Positions 55,789 to 64,000 of a stretch of DNA of 64,000 bases are shown piece after piece. Each line of letters begins with the position of its first letter. Within the stretch, counting starts at the first letter, position 1. Under the pieces are notes generated by a model. It did no database searches. It was not told the DNA's origin and saw nothing but the letters and a program-made list of their open reading frames with translations. The stretch is from Ignavibacteriales bacterium (lineage in GTDB: Bacteria; Bacteroidota; Ignavibacteria; Ignavibacteriales; Ignavibacteriaceae). A program made the translations under genes and the position numbers. The stretch is taken from the NCBI GenBank assembly GCA_016707285.1, contig JADJIA010000001.1, positions 620,001-684,000 of the forward strand, given 5' to 3'.

Positions 55789-56523
55789 TTGAAAAATAAT
55801 CTGATGCTCTTCTATCAAGTTCAACTGATAGACAGACATATCGACAAACTCGAAGAACAAAGAGGCGATCTTCCTCTGACAGTTGAAGCTCTCGAAGCAA
55901 AGCTCGAGAACCTCAAAGTTGCTGTTGATGAGAAAGCTGCTCTTAAAATTGAGTGGATCGAAAAACGGGAAAGTAATACCGAAAAAATAAAAGAGCTTCT
56001 CGACAATCAGAAAAGAGCAAAAGCTCAGTTATATAAAGTGCGTAACAACAAAGAATACGACACGATTACCAAATCAATTGATGCTGCGGATGCCGAGTGT
56101 ACCCGCCTCGAAAAAGAGATCGAAGGTATCATCACCGATCTTCGTACTCTCGATGAGGAAGTTGAAGGATTAAATCCTTTAATTACTGATCTTGTTGGTG
56201 AACTCGACCATAAAAAGCAGGAACTCTCAATGATCAAAGAGAATAATGCACTCGAAGAACAAAAACTTCTCAAACAGAGAGAAGCACTTGTAGCCCAAAT
56301 GAAAAAGAGTGATTATTCACTCTATACCAGAGTTCGTTCCGCAAAAAAAGGACTCGGAGTTGCCAGAATCAGAAGAAACGCTTGCTCCGGATGCCAAACC
56401 ATCATTCCTCCACAAAGACAACTTGAAATAAGACGCAACAACCGGATGTTCACATGTGAATATTGTGGTAGAATTATCGTCTCCGCTGAAGTCGCTAAAG
56501 ACGCCGGCGATCTCGAAGATTAG
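55789..56523 (+). CDS. Coiled-coil protein with C-terminal zinc ribbon (CT398-like)
   Basis: 244 residues. Residues ~10-175 form a long antiparallel coiled-coil hairpin rich in E, K, L and A; KVRNNKEYDTITKSID is the conserved turn region of the family. Residues ~195-235 are a C4 zinc ribbon (RNACSGCQTIIPPQRQLEIRR...FTCEYCGRIIV). Family members are thought to bind nucleic acid or the transport/sigma machinery, but function is not settled. The start is the TTG at 55789, preceded by a strong AAAGGAG; the TTG overlaps the stop of the alternative nif3 frame (TTGA). Confidence 0.85.
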   Translation: MKNNLMLFYQVQLIDRHIDKLEEQRGDLPLTVEALEAKLENLKVAVDEKAALKIEWIEKRESNTEKIKELLDNQKRAKAQLYKVRNNKEYDTITKSIDAADAECTRLEKEIEGIITDLRTLDEEVEGLNPLITDLVGELDHKKQELSMIKENNALEEQKLLKQREALVAQMKKSDYSLYTRVRSAKKGLGVARIRRNACSGCQTIIPPQRQLEIRRNNRMFTCEYCGRIIVSAEVAKDAGDLED

Positions 56524-56531
56524 TCGATTTG

Positions 56532-56567
56532 GCTATCAACCATTTATAATGGTTGATAGCTTTTTTT
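56532..56567 (+). terminator. Strong intrinsic terminator
   Basis: Perfect 12-bp stem GCTATCAACCAT / ATGGTTGATAGC with a 5-nt loop, then T7. It ends the nif3-zinc ribbon transcript upstream of the RNase P RNA gene. Confidence 0.92.
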
Positions 56568-56648
56568 ATTTCTCTTTTACCTCCCAATTTTGTATATTTG
56601 CTCATTGTAAATAATTTTCATAAAATTTTAAATCACGGAATATTTTTA

Positions 56649-57165
56649 TAGACTTGACTTGGCAATCGCTGTCGCGATTATGAGGCAGAGGAAAGTCCGG
56701 ACTCCATAGGACAGGACGCCGGGTAACGCCCGGGAGTTTATCTGTAATGGATAGATTACGGAAAGTGCCGCAGAAAAAATACCGCCCATTTCGGTGTATT
56801 CCGTCATGGGTAAGGGTGAAATGGCAGGTTAAGAGCCTACCGCATGAATGGTAACATTCGTGGCAAGGTAAACCCCGTCCGGAGCAAAGCCAAGCAGAAG
56901 ACACTTCCCGTTTACGGGATGGAGGACTGTCCGTCCAATGTCTTCGGGTAGGCCGCTTGAGGTGAAAAGTAATTTTCATCCCAGATAAATGATTGCCTTC
57001 GGTTTATTGTTACAATATGAGCTTACATCGTAATGATTTTCATTTTTAAAAGATCCATGTACCCACCCGGCATATAGTGTCGGGCGCACCGCTGCGCCTT
57101 TTTGTGTAGTTCGTTTTGTTACTATTTTTAAACCGAAACAGAATCCGGCTTAGAAGTCAGGTCTA
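56649..57165 (+). ncRNA. rnpB: RNase P RNA (type A) with a large extra domain
   Basis: Catalytic RNA of RNase P. Conserved segments are GAGGAAAGTCCGGACTCC near 56682, GGGTAAGGGTGAAA near 56808, CCGTCCGGAGCAAAGCCAAG near 56877, GGGTAGGCCGCTTGAG near 56946, GATAAATGATTGCC near 56983 and ACAGAATCCGGCTTA near 57138. The ends pair as P1: TAGACTTGACTT at 56649-56660 with AAGTCAGGTCTA at 57154-57165. At about 517 nt it is longer than usual, because ~140 nt are inserted between the last two conserved blocks, closed by a perfect 9-bp stem (TTCGGTTTA 56998-57006, TAAACCGAA 57129-57137), in the place of helix P19. A TATATTTG element lies at 56593. Confidence 0.93.
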
Positions 57166-57193
57166 TATATGATAATTCCACGACGAGTTCATT

Positions 57194-58912
57194 ATGCCAA
57201 CGAAACGGTGGAAGATCCGACCTGTTCGGGATGATCTGGAAGTAAAATCACTTGCAGACTCCCTGAATATTTCTGAAATCCTTGCCCGACTTTTGATTAA
57301 CAGAAATATCAAAAGTTTCCCCCAGGCAAGATATTTTTTTAAACCCGATCTCGAAGGTTTGCACAACCCTTTTCTCATGAATGGGATGCGTGCTGCCGCT
57401 CGACGGGTTATTCAAGCTATTACTTCAAACGAAAAAATTCTTGTTTTTGGCGATTATGATGTGGATGGAACCTGCTCCACCGCTCTTATGTATATGTTCC
57501 TTAAAGAACTTGGTGCCAATGTTGAATTTTTTATCCCCAACAGACTTCGTGATGGTTACGGGATTACCATCAATAGCATCGATTATGTAAACGCCACCGG
57601 AACATCACTCATGATCTCGGTTGATTGTGGAATCACCGCAGTTGAAGAAACCGCTTACGCAGATTCACTCGGGATAGATATGATTATTTGTGATCATCAC
57701 CAACCGCGGGAAGTAATCCCTCCGGCTTTTGCTGTGCTTGATCCGTTAAAACCGGGCTGTAAATACCCGTTTAAGTATCTTTCTGGTGCAGGGGTTGCTT
57801 TTAAACTTGCTCAGGCAGTTGCAGCTTTGATTGGTAACCAGTCACTCCCGATGAAATACCTCGATCTTGTTGCAATGGCAGGTGCTGCCGATATCGTCCC
57901 CCTTTCCGATGAAAACAGAATCCTTGTGATGTATGGGCTTACCCTCATCAACCGCTCCCCCAGACCGGGACTGGTTGCACTCATGAAAGCCACACGAATT
58001 GAACCCGGTCAACTTAATGCCGGACAAATTGTTTTTTCAATTGCACCGAGGATAAATGCAGCGGGAAGACTAAGCGATGCCAAAATCGCAGTTGAACTCC
58101 TGATGACCGATGACCTCGATAGAGCTATTGAACTCTCTTCACAACTTGAAACTGAAAATTGGGAGAGAAGAAAACTTGACGAAGAGACTCTGAATTCAGC
58201 CCTCGAAAAGGTTGTCAGAGTTCACGATCTCGACAAGGACATGGCTCTTGTTCTGCATGAAGAGGAGTGGCATCCGGGTGTAATTGGAATTGTTGCTTCA
58301 AGATTGGTGGAACTTTATTACCGTCCAACCGTAATGCTAACCACCATTGATGGTGTGGCAAAAGGCTCTGCGAGAAGTATCCCAAATTTTAATATTTATG
58401 AAGCCTTACAGCAGTGTAGTGATTTGTTGAACCATTATGGTGGTCACCAGGCGGCCGCAGGATTGTCGATTAATATTGCAAACATTCCGGAGTTTAGAAG
58501 AAGGTTTAACCTGCTTGCAAGTCAGCAGATTAAAAATGACGACCTTATCCCTCAGATTGAAATTGATTCCAAAATAAAACTTTCAGAAATCACTCCCAAG
58601 TTTTTAAGGATTCTCCATCAATTTGCTCCTTTTGGACCTGAAAATCCAAGACCTGTTTTTCTCTCTGAGGATGTTACGCACACAGGATTTGTCAGAAAAG
58701 TTGGACACAATCATCTTTTAATGCAATTAAAACAAAACGGGAATGAAAAGATTTTTGATGCTATCGGGTTCGACCTTGGCCATTTCGAAAGTCAAATAAA
58801 AGACAAATTGACAAGAATTGATATCGTTTATACCATTGACAATATCAACAAAGAGAGCAAACCTCATCCACAACTGAGAATCAAAGATTTGCGAGTCCGC
58901 GACGTAGTTTAG
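57194..58912 (+). CDS. recJ: Single-stranded-DNA-specific exonuclease RecJ
   Basis: 572 residues, 5'-3' ssDNA exonuclease in recombination and mismatch repair. DHH motifs are FGDYDVDGTCSTALMY (~82-97), SVDCGITAVEE, IICDHHQP (DHH) and ADIVPL, and the DHHA1 domain contains HYGGHQAAAGLSI (near 420). An OB-fold follows (~450-570; FGPENPRPVF). Length is canonical. The ATG at 57194 is 29 bp after the RNase P RNA end. Confidence 0.93.
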   Translation: MPTKRWKIRPVRDDLEVKSLADSLNISEILARLLINRNIKSFPQARYFFKPDLEGLHNPFLMNGMRAAARRVIQAITSNEKILVFGDYDVDGTCSTALMYMFLKELGANVEFFIPNRLRDGYGITINSIDYVNATGTSLMISVDCGITAVEETAYADSLGIDMIICDHHQPREVIPPAFAVLDPLKPGCKYPFKYLSGAGVAFKLAQAVAALIGNQSLPMKYLDLVAMAGAADIVPLSDENRILVMYGLTLINRSPRPGLVALMKATRIEPGQLNAGQIVFSIAPRINAAGRLSDAKIAVELLMTDDLDRAIELSSQLETENWERRKLDEETLNSALEKVVRVHDLDKDMALVLHEEEWHPGVIGIVASRLVELYYRPTVMLTTIDGVAKGSARSIPNFNIYEALQQCSDLLNHYGGHQAAAGLSINIANIPEFRRRFNLLASQQIKNDDLIPQIEIDSKIKLSEITPKFLRILHQFAPFGPENPRPVFLSEDVTHTGFVRKVGHNHLLMQLKQNGNEKIFDAIGFDLGHFESQIKDKLTRIDIVYTIDNINKESKPHPQLRIKDLRVRDVV

Positions 58913-58973
58913 ATCGCAAAAGATGGTAAATGCCCCATCCTTGACAAGGAGGGGGTTAGGGGGAGGTCCGGTT

Positions 58974-59010
58974 ACGCGGATATCACAGATTTTCACAGAT
59001 TTCACGGAGG
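58974..59010. repeat. CACAGAT-type degenerate direct repeats
   Basis: TCACAGATTTTCACAGATTT followed by CACGGAGG: the inverted counterpart of the ATCCGTG series at 48551. A GC-rich CTTGACAAGGAGGGGG segment just before (58940-58955) is also of intergenic-repeat type. Confidence 0.55.
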
Positions 59011-59017
59011 GCCTTTT

Positions 59018-59470
59018 GCCCCTGCAGAGGTCATGTATGGGTAGCAAATTTGAAAAATTGGCCCCGGCAGGGGTAACGTAGGGGTAGAAACAGAGACACA
59101 ACCAAATACCATTGGCCCCGGCAGGCGCCAGTAGGGGTAGAAACAGAGACACAACCAAATACCAGGCAGGGGTAACGTAGGGGTAGAAACAGAGACACAA
59201 CCAAATACCTTTTGCCCCGGCAGGGGTAACGTAGGGGTAGAAACAGAGACACAACCAAATACCATTGGCCCCGGCAGGGGTAACGTAGGGGTAGAAACAG
59301 AGACACAACCAAATACCATTTGCCCCGGCAGGGGTAACGTAGGGGTAGAAACAGAGACACAACCAAATACCATTTGCCCCGGCAGGGGTAACGTAGGGGT
59401 AGAAACAGAGACACAACCAAATACCATTGGCCCCGGCAGGGGTGGCCCGGCAGGGGTAACGTAGGGGTAG
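59018..59470 (+). repeat. Second REP-like hairpin array, ~9 copies, 54-bp tandem units
   Basis: Copies start at 59018, 59060, 59114, ~59164 (truncated), 59213, 59267, 59321, 59375, 59429 and 59444 (partly overlapping). The core is GGCCCC(GGCA)GGGGT with a tail ending AACGTAGGGGTAG, a diverged version of the 35-36 kb repeat. From 59213 to 59429 the unit is exactly 54 bp, because the spacer AAACAGAGACACAACCAAAT and flanks are also duplicated. It lies between the convergent 3' ends of recJ and ubiE, ending 8 bp from the ubiE stop. Confidence 0.92.
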
Positions 59471-59477
59471 AAAAAAT

Positions 59478-60182
59478 TTATTTCTCCGCTACAACAACCT
59501 GAACAATTCCAAAAGTGAAAAGATAACGATCAACTTTTGAAAATCCTGCATCCTTAAAAAGTTTTACCAAATCGACATTCTTATCAAAATCTTCTACAGA
59601 ATCCGGCAGGTAATCATATGCCATCGGGTGTCCCGATACCATTTTTCCTACCAGGGGAAGGATATTCTTAAAATAAAATTTATAAAATCCTTTTATCAAG
59701 GGATTTTTGGGCATCGCAAACTCAAGGATTGTTGCTCTTCCGCCCTTGTTGATCACTCTTCTAAACTCTCTAAAAGCCAACGGGATATCATAAAAATTTC
59801 TTACCCCAAACGAAACGGTAACATTTGTTACCACCGACTCTTTCAAGGGAATAAATTCCGCAGCAGTCTGAAAATCTTTCCCTGATATCCAGTTCACCTT
59901 TTTGTTAAAAAGTGAAAGCATATTGTATGAAAAATCAGCTCCGAAGATTTTGGTAACACCATATTTCCTCGCCTGAATCGCCACATCACCAGTACCACAT
60001 GCCATATCAAGCAGGATTGTATCCTTATTTAGTCTGCTAAGTTTAAGTGCTTTTTTCCGCCAGTATTTATCGATTCCCACACTTAACACACGATTCAGCA
60101 GATCATAACGACCGGCGATTGAATCGAACATTTTTTTTACTTCAATTTTCTTTTCTTCTTTTGCAAATAACGAAGTTGACAT
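59478..60182 (-). CDS. menG: Demethylmenaquinone methyltransferase
   Basis: 234-residue UbiE/MenG SAM-dependent methyltransferase, final step of menaquinone synthesis. Signatures are MFDSIAGRYDLLNRVLSVGIDKYWRKKA, LDMACGTGDVAIQA (SAM site), FGADFSYNML, VSFGVRNFYDIPLAFREFRRVINKGGRATILEF and YDYLPDSVEDF. As menaquinone is the usual quinone of this phylum, MenG is more apt than UbiE. It lies 19 bp after rsmA. Confidence 0.93.
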   Translation of the reverse strand: MSTSLFAKEEKKIEVKKMFDSIAGRYDLLNRVLSVGIDKYWRKKALKLSRLNKDTILLDMACGTGDVAIQARKYGVTKIFGADFSYNMLSLFNKKVNWISGKDFQTAAEFIPLKESVVTNVTVSFGVRNFYDIPLAFREFRRVINKGGRATILEFAMPKNPLIKGFYKFYFKNILPLVGKMVSGHPMAYDYLPDSVEDFDKNVDLVKLFKDAGFSKVDRYLFTFGIVQVVVAEK

Positions 60183-60201
60183 CTTTTCTCAGTAATTTAT
60201 A

Positions 60202-61002
60202 TTATAATTGAAACACAGAATCGGGCTGATCTGTTTCAAATTTCCCCGATAAAGAATTGGAAAGATTGATATAATCTTGTAAAGTTAGCCTTTCAGCCCT
60301 CAAAGTCAGGTCAATTGGTGGTGTATATTCGCCCGAAACCTGGGATAATAGAGGTGAAAGAGAGTTCTTCAGGGTTTTTCTTCTCTGGTTAAAAGCTGTT
60401 CTAACCACGGTTCTGAAAAGTTTATGATCATTAATAATCGATTCATCTTTGTCAAAGTGAAGACTAATAATCGCTGAATCAACTTTAGGTTTTGGGAAAA
60501 ACACTGTTGCGGGCACCTTAAAATGATATTCAAGCGTTGCGTAAGCCCCTAAAACCACGCTCAAAATTCCATATTCCTTATTCCCCGGTGGAGCAGTTAT
60601 TCTCTTTGCCACTTCCAATTGCACCATCAGCATAATATCCCCAACCCTGTCTCTCTCTTCAAGGAGTTTAAAGATGATCGGTGTGGTGATATTGTAGGGA
60701 ATATTTCCGATTACTCTCAGTTGAGAATCACCGGCGACAGCGGCAATATCTATCTTCAAGAAATCCCCTTCAATAATTTCCAGTGTCGGGAATTTTTCTT
60801 TCAAAAGTTCAATTGCTCTTGTATCAATTTCAACTGTTGTGAGATCATCGCATAAAGGTAAAAGTTTCTCGGTAAGCGAACCCTTCCCGGGCCCTATCTC
60901 AAGAATACGATCGGTTTTTTGAGGGGAAAATGCCTCGATTATCCTCTCAATGTAGTTGGGATCTGTTAAGAAATTTTGACCAAAGCGTTTTAAAGGTTTC
61001 AA
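60202..61002 (-). CDS. rsmA: 16S rRNA (A1518/A1519) dimethyltransferase RsmA/KsgA
   Basis: 266 residues. SAM-binding LEIGPGKGSLTEKLL and acceptor motif VIGNIPYNITTPIIFKLLE (NxPY) are present, with the typical start KRFGQNFLTDPNYIERII and the KVDSAII and RTAFNQRRKTLKNSL segments. It dimethylates two adenines in helix 45 of 16S rRNA during 30S maturation. Confidence 0.95.
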   Translation of the reverse strand: MKPLKRFGQNFLTDPNYIERIIEAFSPQKTDRILEIGPGKGSLTEKLLPLCDDLTTVEIDTRAIELLKEKFPTLEIIEGDFLKIDIAAVAGDSQLRVIGNIPYNITTPIIFKLLEERDRVGDIMLMVQLEVAKRITAPPGNKEYGILSVVLGAYATLEYHFKVPATVFFPKPKVDSAIISLHFDKDESIINDHKLFRTVVRTAFNQRRKTLKNSLSPLLSQVSGEYTPPIDLTLRAERLTLQDYINLSNSLSGKFETDQPDSVFQL

Positions 61003-61125
61003 ATGTTTTCTGTCTGACTTGAATTTGATATTTTTATATTCGAAATTTTGTAAATTGAGTTCGAAACTTACAAATATTACCTGACTTCCATGTCAGTTTG
61101 TCAGAAACAGAGAAAAGGACTTATC

Positions 61126-62100
61126 GTGGAAAATAAATTTGTTGTCAGTCTTGATGTTGGTGGAACAAAAAAACTTGCTGCTGTGGTTAACTCAACTGAT
61201 GGTATCATCTCCCGTTTAAAGAAGCAAACACCCGAAGCGCCCACACATGAATCTTTTTCAGGTTCTTTAGTTGAGCTGACAAACGAGGTAATTCAATTAT
61301 CAGGTATCCAACCCGAGCAGGTTGCCTCTATCGCAGTAGGAATTCCCGGATCTGTGAACATGGAAACAGGAATTATTGGAATGGCTCCAAACCTTGGATT
61401 GAAAAATTATAGTGTCCAGGAACACCTCAACAATCGACTCCCCTACCCCGTTCTGATTGAAAATGATGTTAATCTCGCTGCCGCCGGTGAACTTGCTTTT
61501 GGTGCCGCAAAAGGGAAACAGAATGTTTTGGTGGTTTTTGTTGGTACCGGAATTGGTGGAGGTTTGATCCTCAACAACAAACTTTATCGTGGATCAGGGT
61601 GGGTTGCCGGTGAAATTGGACATATAAATGTTCACGAAAAAGGTCCAAAATGTGGCTGTGGAAGAATTGGCTGTTTTGAGGCTCTTGCAAGCAGAACAGC
61701 GGTTGTCCGTCAGATCACGGCTGAAATCAAAAAAGGGAAACAAAGTGTATTAAAAGAGAGAACCGAAAAGAACAAAGATATTAAAAGCAAAGCAATTGCA
61801 CGGGCACTCGAAGCCGGTGACAAGTTAACTGTGAAAGTTATTAACCAGGCTTGTAAAACAATAGGAAGAACCCTCGCAGGAATTAATAACCTCTTGAATC
61901 TCGAATTAATAATCCTCGGTGGCGGGTTAATGGAAGCGAGCGAAAGTTACATGCTCCCAAAAATTAACGAAACCTTCTACAAATATTCCATCGGCGATGC
62001 CGCCAAATGTGTCTCACTGGTAGGCACAAACCTTCGTGATGATGCGGCAATATATGGAGGAATCACCCTGACAGAAGAGCTTTTGAATATTAAGGTCTAA
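61126..62100 (+). CDS. ROK family sugar kinase (glucokinase-like)
   Basis: About 324 residues from the GTG at 61126, which has AAAAGGA 7 nt upstream; an ATG at 61090 would add 12 non-family residues. The ATP motif is SLDVGGTKKLAAVV and the sugar site is IENDVNLAAAGELAFGAAKG. VVFVGTGIGGGLILNNKLYRG follows, and the ROK zinc motif is GHINVHEKGPKCGCGRIGCFEALAS. It probably phosphorylates glucose or another hexose/hexosamine with ATP; specificity is not evident. Confidence 0.88.
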   Translation: MENKFVVSLDVGGTKKLAAVVNSTDGIISRLKKQTPEAPTHESFSGSLVELTNEVIQLSGIQPEQVASIAVGIPGSVNMETGIIGMAPNLGLKNYSVQEHLNNRLPYPVLIENDVNLAAAGELAFGAAKGKQNVLVVFVGTGIGGGLILNNKLYRGSGWVAGEIGHINVHEKGPKCGCGRIGCFEALASRTAVVRQITAEIKKGKQSVLKERTEKNKDIKSKAIARALEAGDKLTVKVINQACKTIGRTLAGINNLLNLELIILGGGLMEASESYMLPKINETFYKYSIGDAAKCVSLVGTNLRDDAAIYGGITLTEELLNIKV

Positions 62101-62166
62101 GAAGTCTGAGTTGGTTGTCTGAATCTGTGCCAAAGGCATCCCTTTGGGAGATTTTCAGGAAACCCG

Positions 62167-63414
62167 CTAAACTTCGATAAACTCCGCTTCGAAACGGTTG
62201 TAAAAGATTATCAAAAAAGTCTTTAGATTTTTTATCATCTTAATTTGATCTGAATCTTTATACTTTTTTAGTTGTTCGATCCCCTCTTTCCTGATCGTCG
62301 CAAGGTTTTTTAATCCGGTCTGTGGAATGTATTTTAACTCGAAAGCGTACTGGTATTTTACTTCAAATATTTTGGAGTCAGTCAGCAGAATATCCGGAAA
62401 TCCGGCTCTGGTCTCTCTTTCACTTTCTATTAAATAAGCATTAGTTTTCGAAAGAATCGTGAGCATCATAATCTTGAGTTGGCTTTCACCAAAACCCTTA
62501 AAATCTCTGACTGAAAGAATCTTCATGATATTTTGGGTATAGGCAACCAATCGATCCACTCGTCCTTCATTGATCAACTCTGAAATGAGATCAATCACTT
62601 CATCAGCCTCATACCTGACTCCAAATTCCGCCTCAAATTTCTTCCTCAAAAACTCCCAGTAAAGGTGTTTGATCACAAAATTGGGAATAACAAAACTGAT
62701 AAAATCATACACATTTTTTTCAATTGTCAGCAGGCCATTGTAAAAAAGGAGAGAAATGGCATCTGATTTCGTATATGGCACTTCGTTGTTAAATTGAAGT
62801 GTAATTTCAGACAATATTGAGTCTTCGGTTGTCACCTTTTCTATAATATTCTCAGAATCTTCTATGGGAAGCACAGAAAGAATTTTTGTAATCTTTTTAT
62901 AGTCGGAGATTACATTAATATCCGCCATCTTGGTCGGGTATTCATAATTCCGCTTAAATTCGGACAGGAAGGAGATTATCAATTGTGGGTTATACAATTT
63001 TTCAACCGGTTCAGTTGTAAATTTGCTCCCGTTATACCATGACCGCATTTCATCAATGACCTCGTCAACTTTAAAAGCTCCCTCACTATAGATTGTCCCA
63101 AGAATAAGTGAGCGGACTTCAGCCTCGGTAAATCCTGCCATTTCATGGAATTCTTCAGAAAGTGTAATATTCTTTGCGACATTAAATCCACTGGTCATGC
63201 TGTCGAGAGTTACAGGTGTCACCCCGGTAGCAAAAAACCGATCAACAATCCCCTCACCCATATATATTTTAATTGTCTCATAGAATTTTCGCACCCATCC
63301 ATTCCGGGAAACAATATCTTTAAAATGTTCCTTGTTGAAAGCAAACAACTCATTAGTGAAATGGTCGTATTCATCGATGAGGATATATATTTTACCGTTT
63401 GGTATTTTTTGCAA
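62167..63414 (-). pseudogene. AAA-ATPase-like/PD-(D/E)XK nuclease gene, 3' part of a broken gene
   Basis: 415 codons from a TTG. It begins at the Walker B region (KIYILIDEYDHFTNEL), continues through the AAA-ATPase_like domain (GEGIVDRFFATGVTPVTLDSMTSGFNVAKNIT) and ends in the PDDEXK_9-type nuclease (RAGFPDILLTDSKIFEVKYQYAFELKY). This family (formerly DUF1703) is often found in many decayed copies in Bacteroidota. The Walker A part is in a separate frame (63505-63885). Confidence 0.8.
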
Positions 63415-63504
63415 AAATAGGGAGAGAACTTTTGAACATCAGAACATTTCCCTACCTGAGAACCTTCTCAATCTCTTCTTTAGTGAAAAGTGGATCTAAA
63501 AAGC

Positions 63505-63885
63505 TCAAAATCTTGTACCAATCGATTTCAGAGTTAAATCTTCCTCAATCTTATCTTCCTCTTGAGTCTTGATTCCACTAAAATTGAAATTGAGTATATA
63601 ATAACTATTCTTCAGGGGGGTGAAATTCTCAGGCTTACCTATATAACATTCACCAAACAATTCAGTGAATTTGTCTTTATATTGGATTCCATAATAATAT
63701 TCAAGCATTGAAAGGTGAAGTGACTTACCAAAACGACGGGGACGCAGGAAAAAAATATTCGGATAATTTAGACTTTCCAGCCTTGGTATGAATTCAGTTT
63801 TATCAACATAATACCCGTCTCCGGCAATCAATGTTGCGAAATTGGATGTTAATATCGGTATTTGCTTCTTCATTTCTCGGCTCAT
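63505..63885 (-). pseudogene. AAA-ATPase-like/PD-(D/E)XK nuclease gene, 5' part of a broken gene
   Basis: 126 codons: the family start IPILTSNFATLIAGDGYYVDKTEFI (Ile-rich entry and DKT motif) and Walker A-like FFLRPRRFGKSLHLSMLEYYY, up to YILNFNFSGIKTQEEDKIEEDLTLKS, then a stop. Between this and the 3' part only ~90 bp remain, where roughly 60-80 residues would be expected. A third frame there encodes SEIDWYKILSFLDPLFTKEE before a stop, so both frameshift and deletion have occurred. Confidence 0.75.
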
Positions 63886-64000
63886 AAATTTCTCTGAATC
63901 AGGAAGGAAATATAATAATTTTTAGGTGAAGCTTTTTATTTGTCTAAATTATTGCCAAATCCGTGAGCCATTCTAATTTCCCCACCGCGTAACTCCGACT

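Noticed and set aside
56602..56979. Minus-strand ORF of 125 codons
   Set aside because: It lies entirely within the RNase P RNA gene.
58727..59427. Overlapping minus-strand ORFs with repetitive proteins
   Set aside because: All three frames through the 54-bp tandem repeat are open by chance because the unit length is a multiple of three; no start signals or real protein composition.
59018..59470. CRISPR-like periodic array
   Set aside because: The sequences between the repeated hairpins are themselves identical, so there are no unique spacers, and no cas genes are near. It is a tandem repeat.
61013..61050. Bacteroidota-type promoter before the ROK kinase
   Set aside because: TATATTCG deviates from TAnnTTTG and the nearest TTG is 13 bp away instead of 19-21.

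Overview
The window looks like a chromosomal stretch of a low-GC member of the Bacteroidota/Chlorobiota side of the FCB group, most likely an Ignavibacteria-type bacterium. The evidence is two proteins with type IX secretion (T9SS) C-terminal domains carrying the NYPNPFNP or HPNPFNPS signature, promoters of the Bacteroidota form TTG-N19-21-TAnnTTTG, a single-cytochrome sdhCAB operon, bacillithiol synthesis (BshB1), an LptD-type outer-membrane protein, and a UbiA-family enzyme resembling archaeal-type ether-lipid synthases. It is mostly ordinary housekeeping sequence. No phage, conjugative element or CRISPR array is visible.

Layout. 1-5.8 kb: the 3' part of an AddA-type helicase-nuclease, a lipoprotein amidase and a fused SpmA/SpmB-like membrane protein. 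6-18.3 kb: an OmpA-type protein, tRNA-Pro(CGG), YajQ, then a long minus-strand run (LptD, Gfo/Idh oxidoreductase, a small protein, YihY, PurL, DEDD exonuclease, thioesterase, threonine aldolase). 18.4-24.3 kb: a T9SS-tail protein without cargo, a T9SS-secreted amidase, a beta-propeller protein and an acyl-CoA synthetase. 24.4-28.5 kb: BshB1, a frameshifted TPR protein, a PHP hydrolase and an acylating aldehyde dehydrogenase. 28.9-35.0 kb: QueF, GlnD, MurI and a porin/FMN-binding/membrane-protein operon with a well-formed promoter and operator-like palindrome. 35.0-36.7 kb: a REP-like repeat cluster framing a Y1 tyrosine transposase. 36.7-52.1 kb: S9 and M48 peptidases, Obg, an unknown protein, SdhCAB, an outer-membrane barrel, UbiA prenyltransferase, RNase HII, a DUF5009-type membrane protein and DnaG. 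52.3-64 kb: a frameshifted, repeat-invaded ispG, Nif3, a zinc-ribbon coiled-coil protein, RNase P RNA, RecJ, a second REP-like array, UbiE/MenG, RsmA, a ROK kinase and a broken AAA-ATPase/PD-(D/E)XK gene.

The most unusual content is repetitive DNA. (1) About 27 copies of a GC-rich hairpin with a conserved GGGTAG tail lie in two places, both between convergent gene ends. In one place the copies frame a lone 149-aa IS200-like transposase with only 5 bp on each side and with tails pointing inward, which is the arrangement expected of a REP/RAYT system. (2) Several degenerate tandem arrays have an exact 8-bp period, and one has expanded inside the essential gene ispG, where it encodes an 8-residue repeat. 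Other points of interest are a TPR gene broken exactly at an A AAA AAA heptamer, an RNase P RNA with a very large extra domain containing a terminator-like hairpin, and a promoter, mini-ORF and terminator directly before nif3. Up to four genes appear frameshifted, so assembly error has to be excluded before biology is invoked for those.
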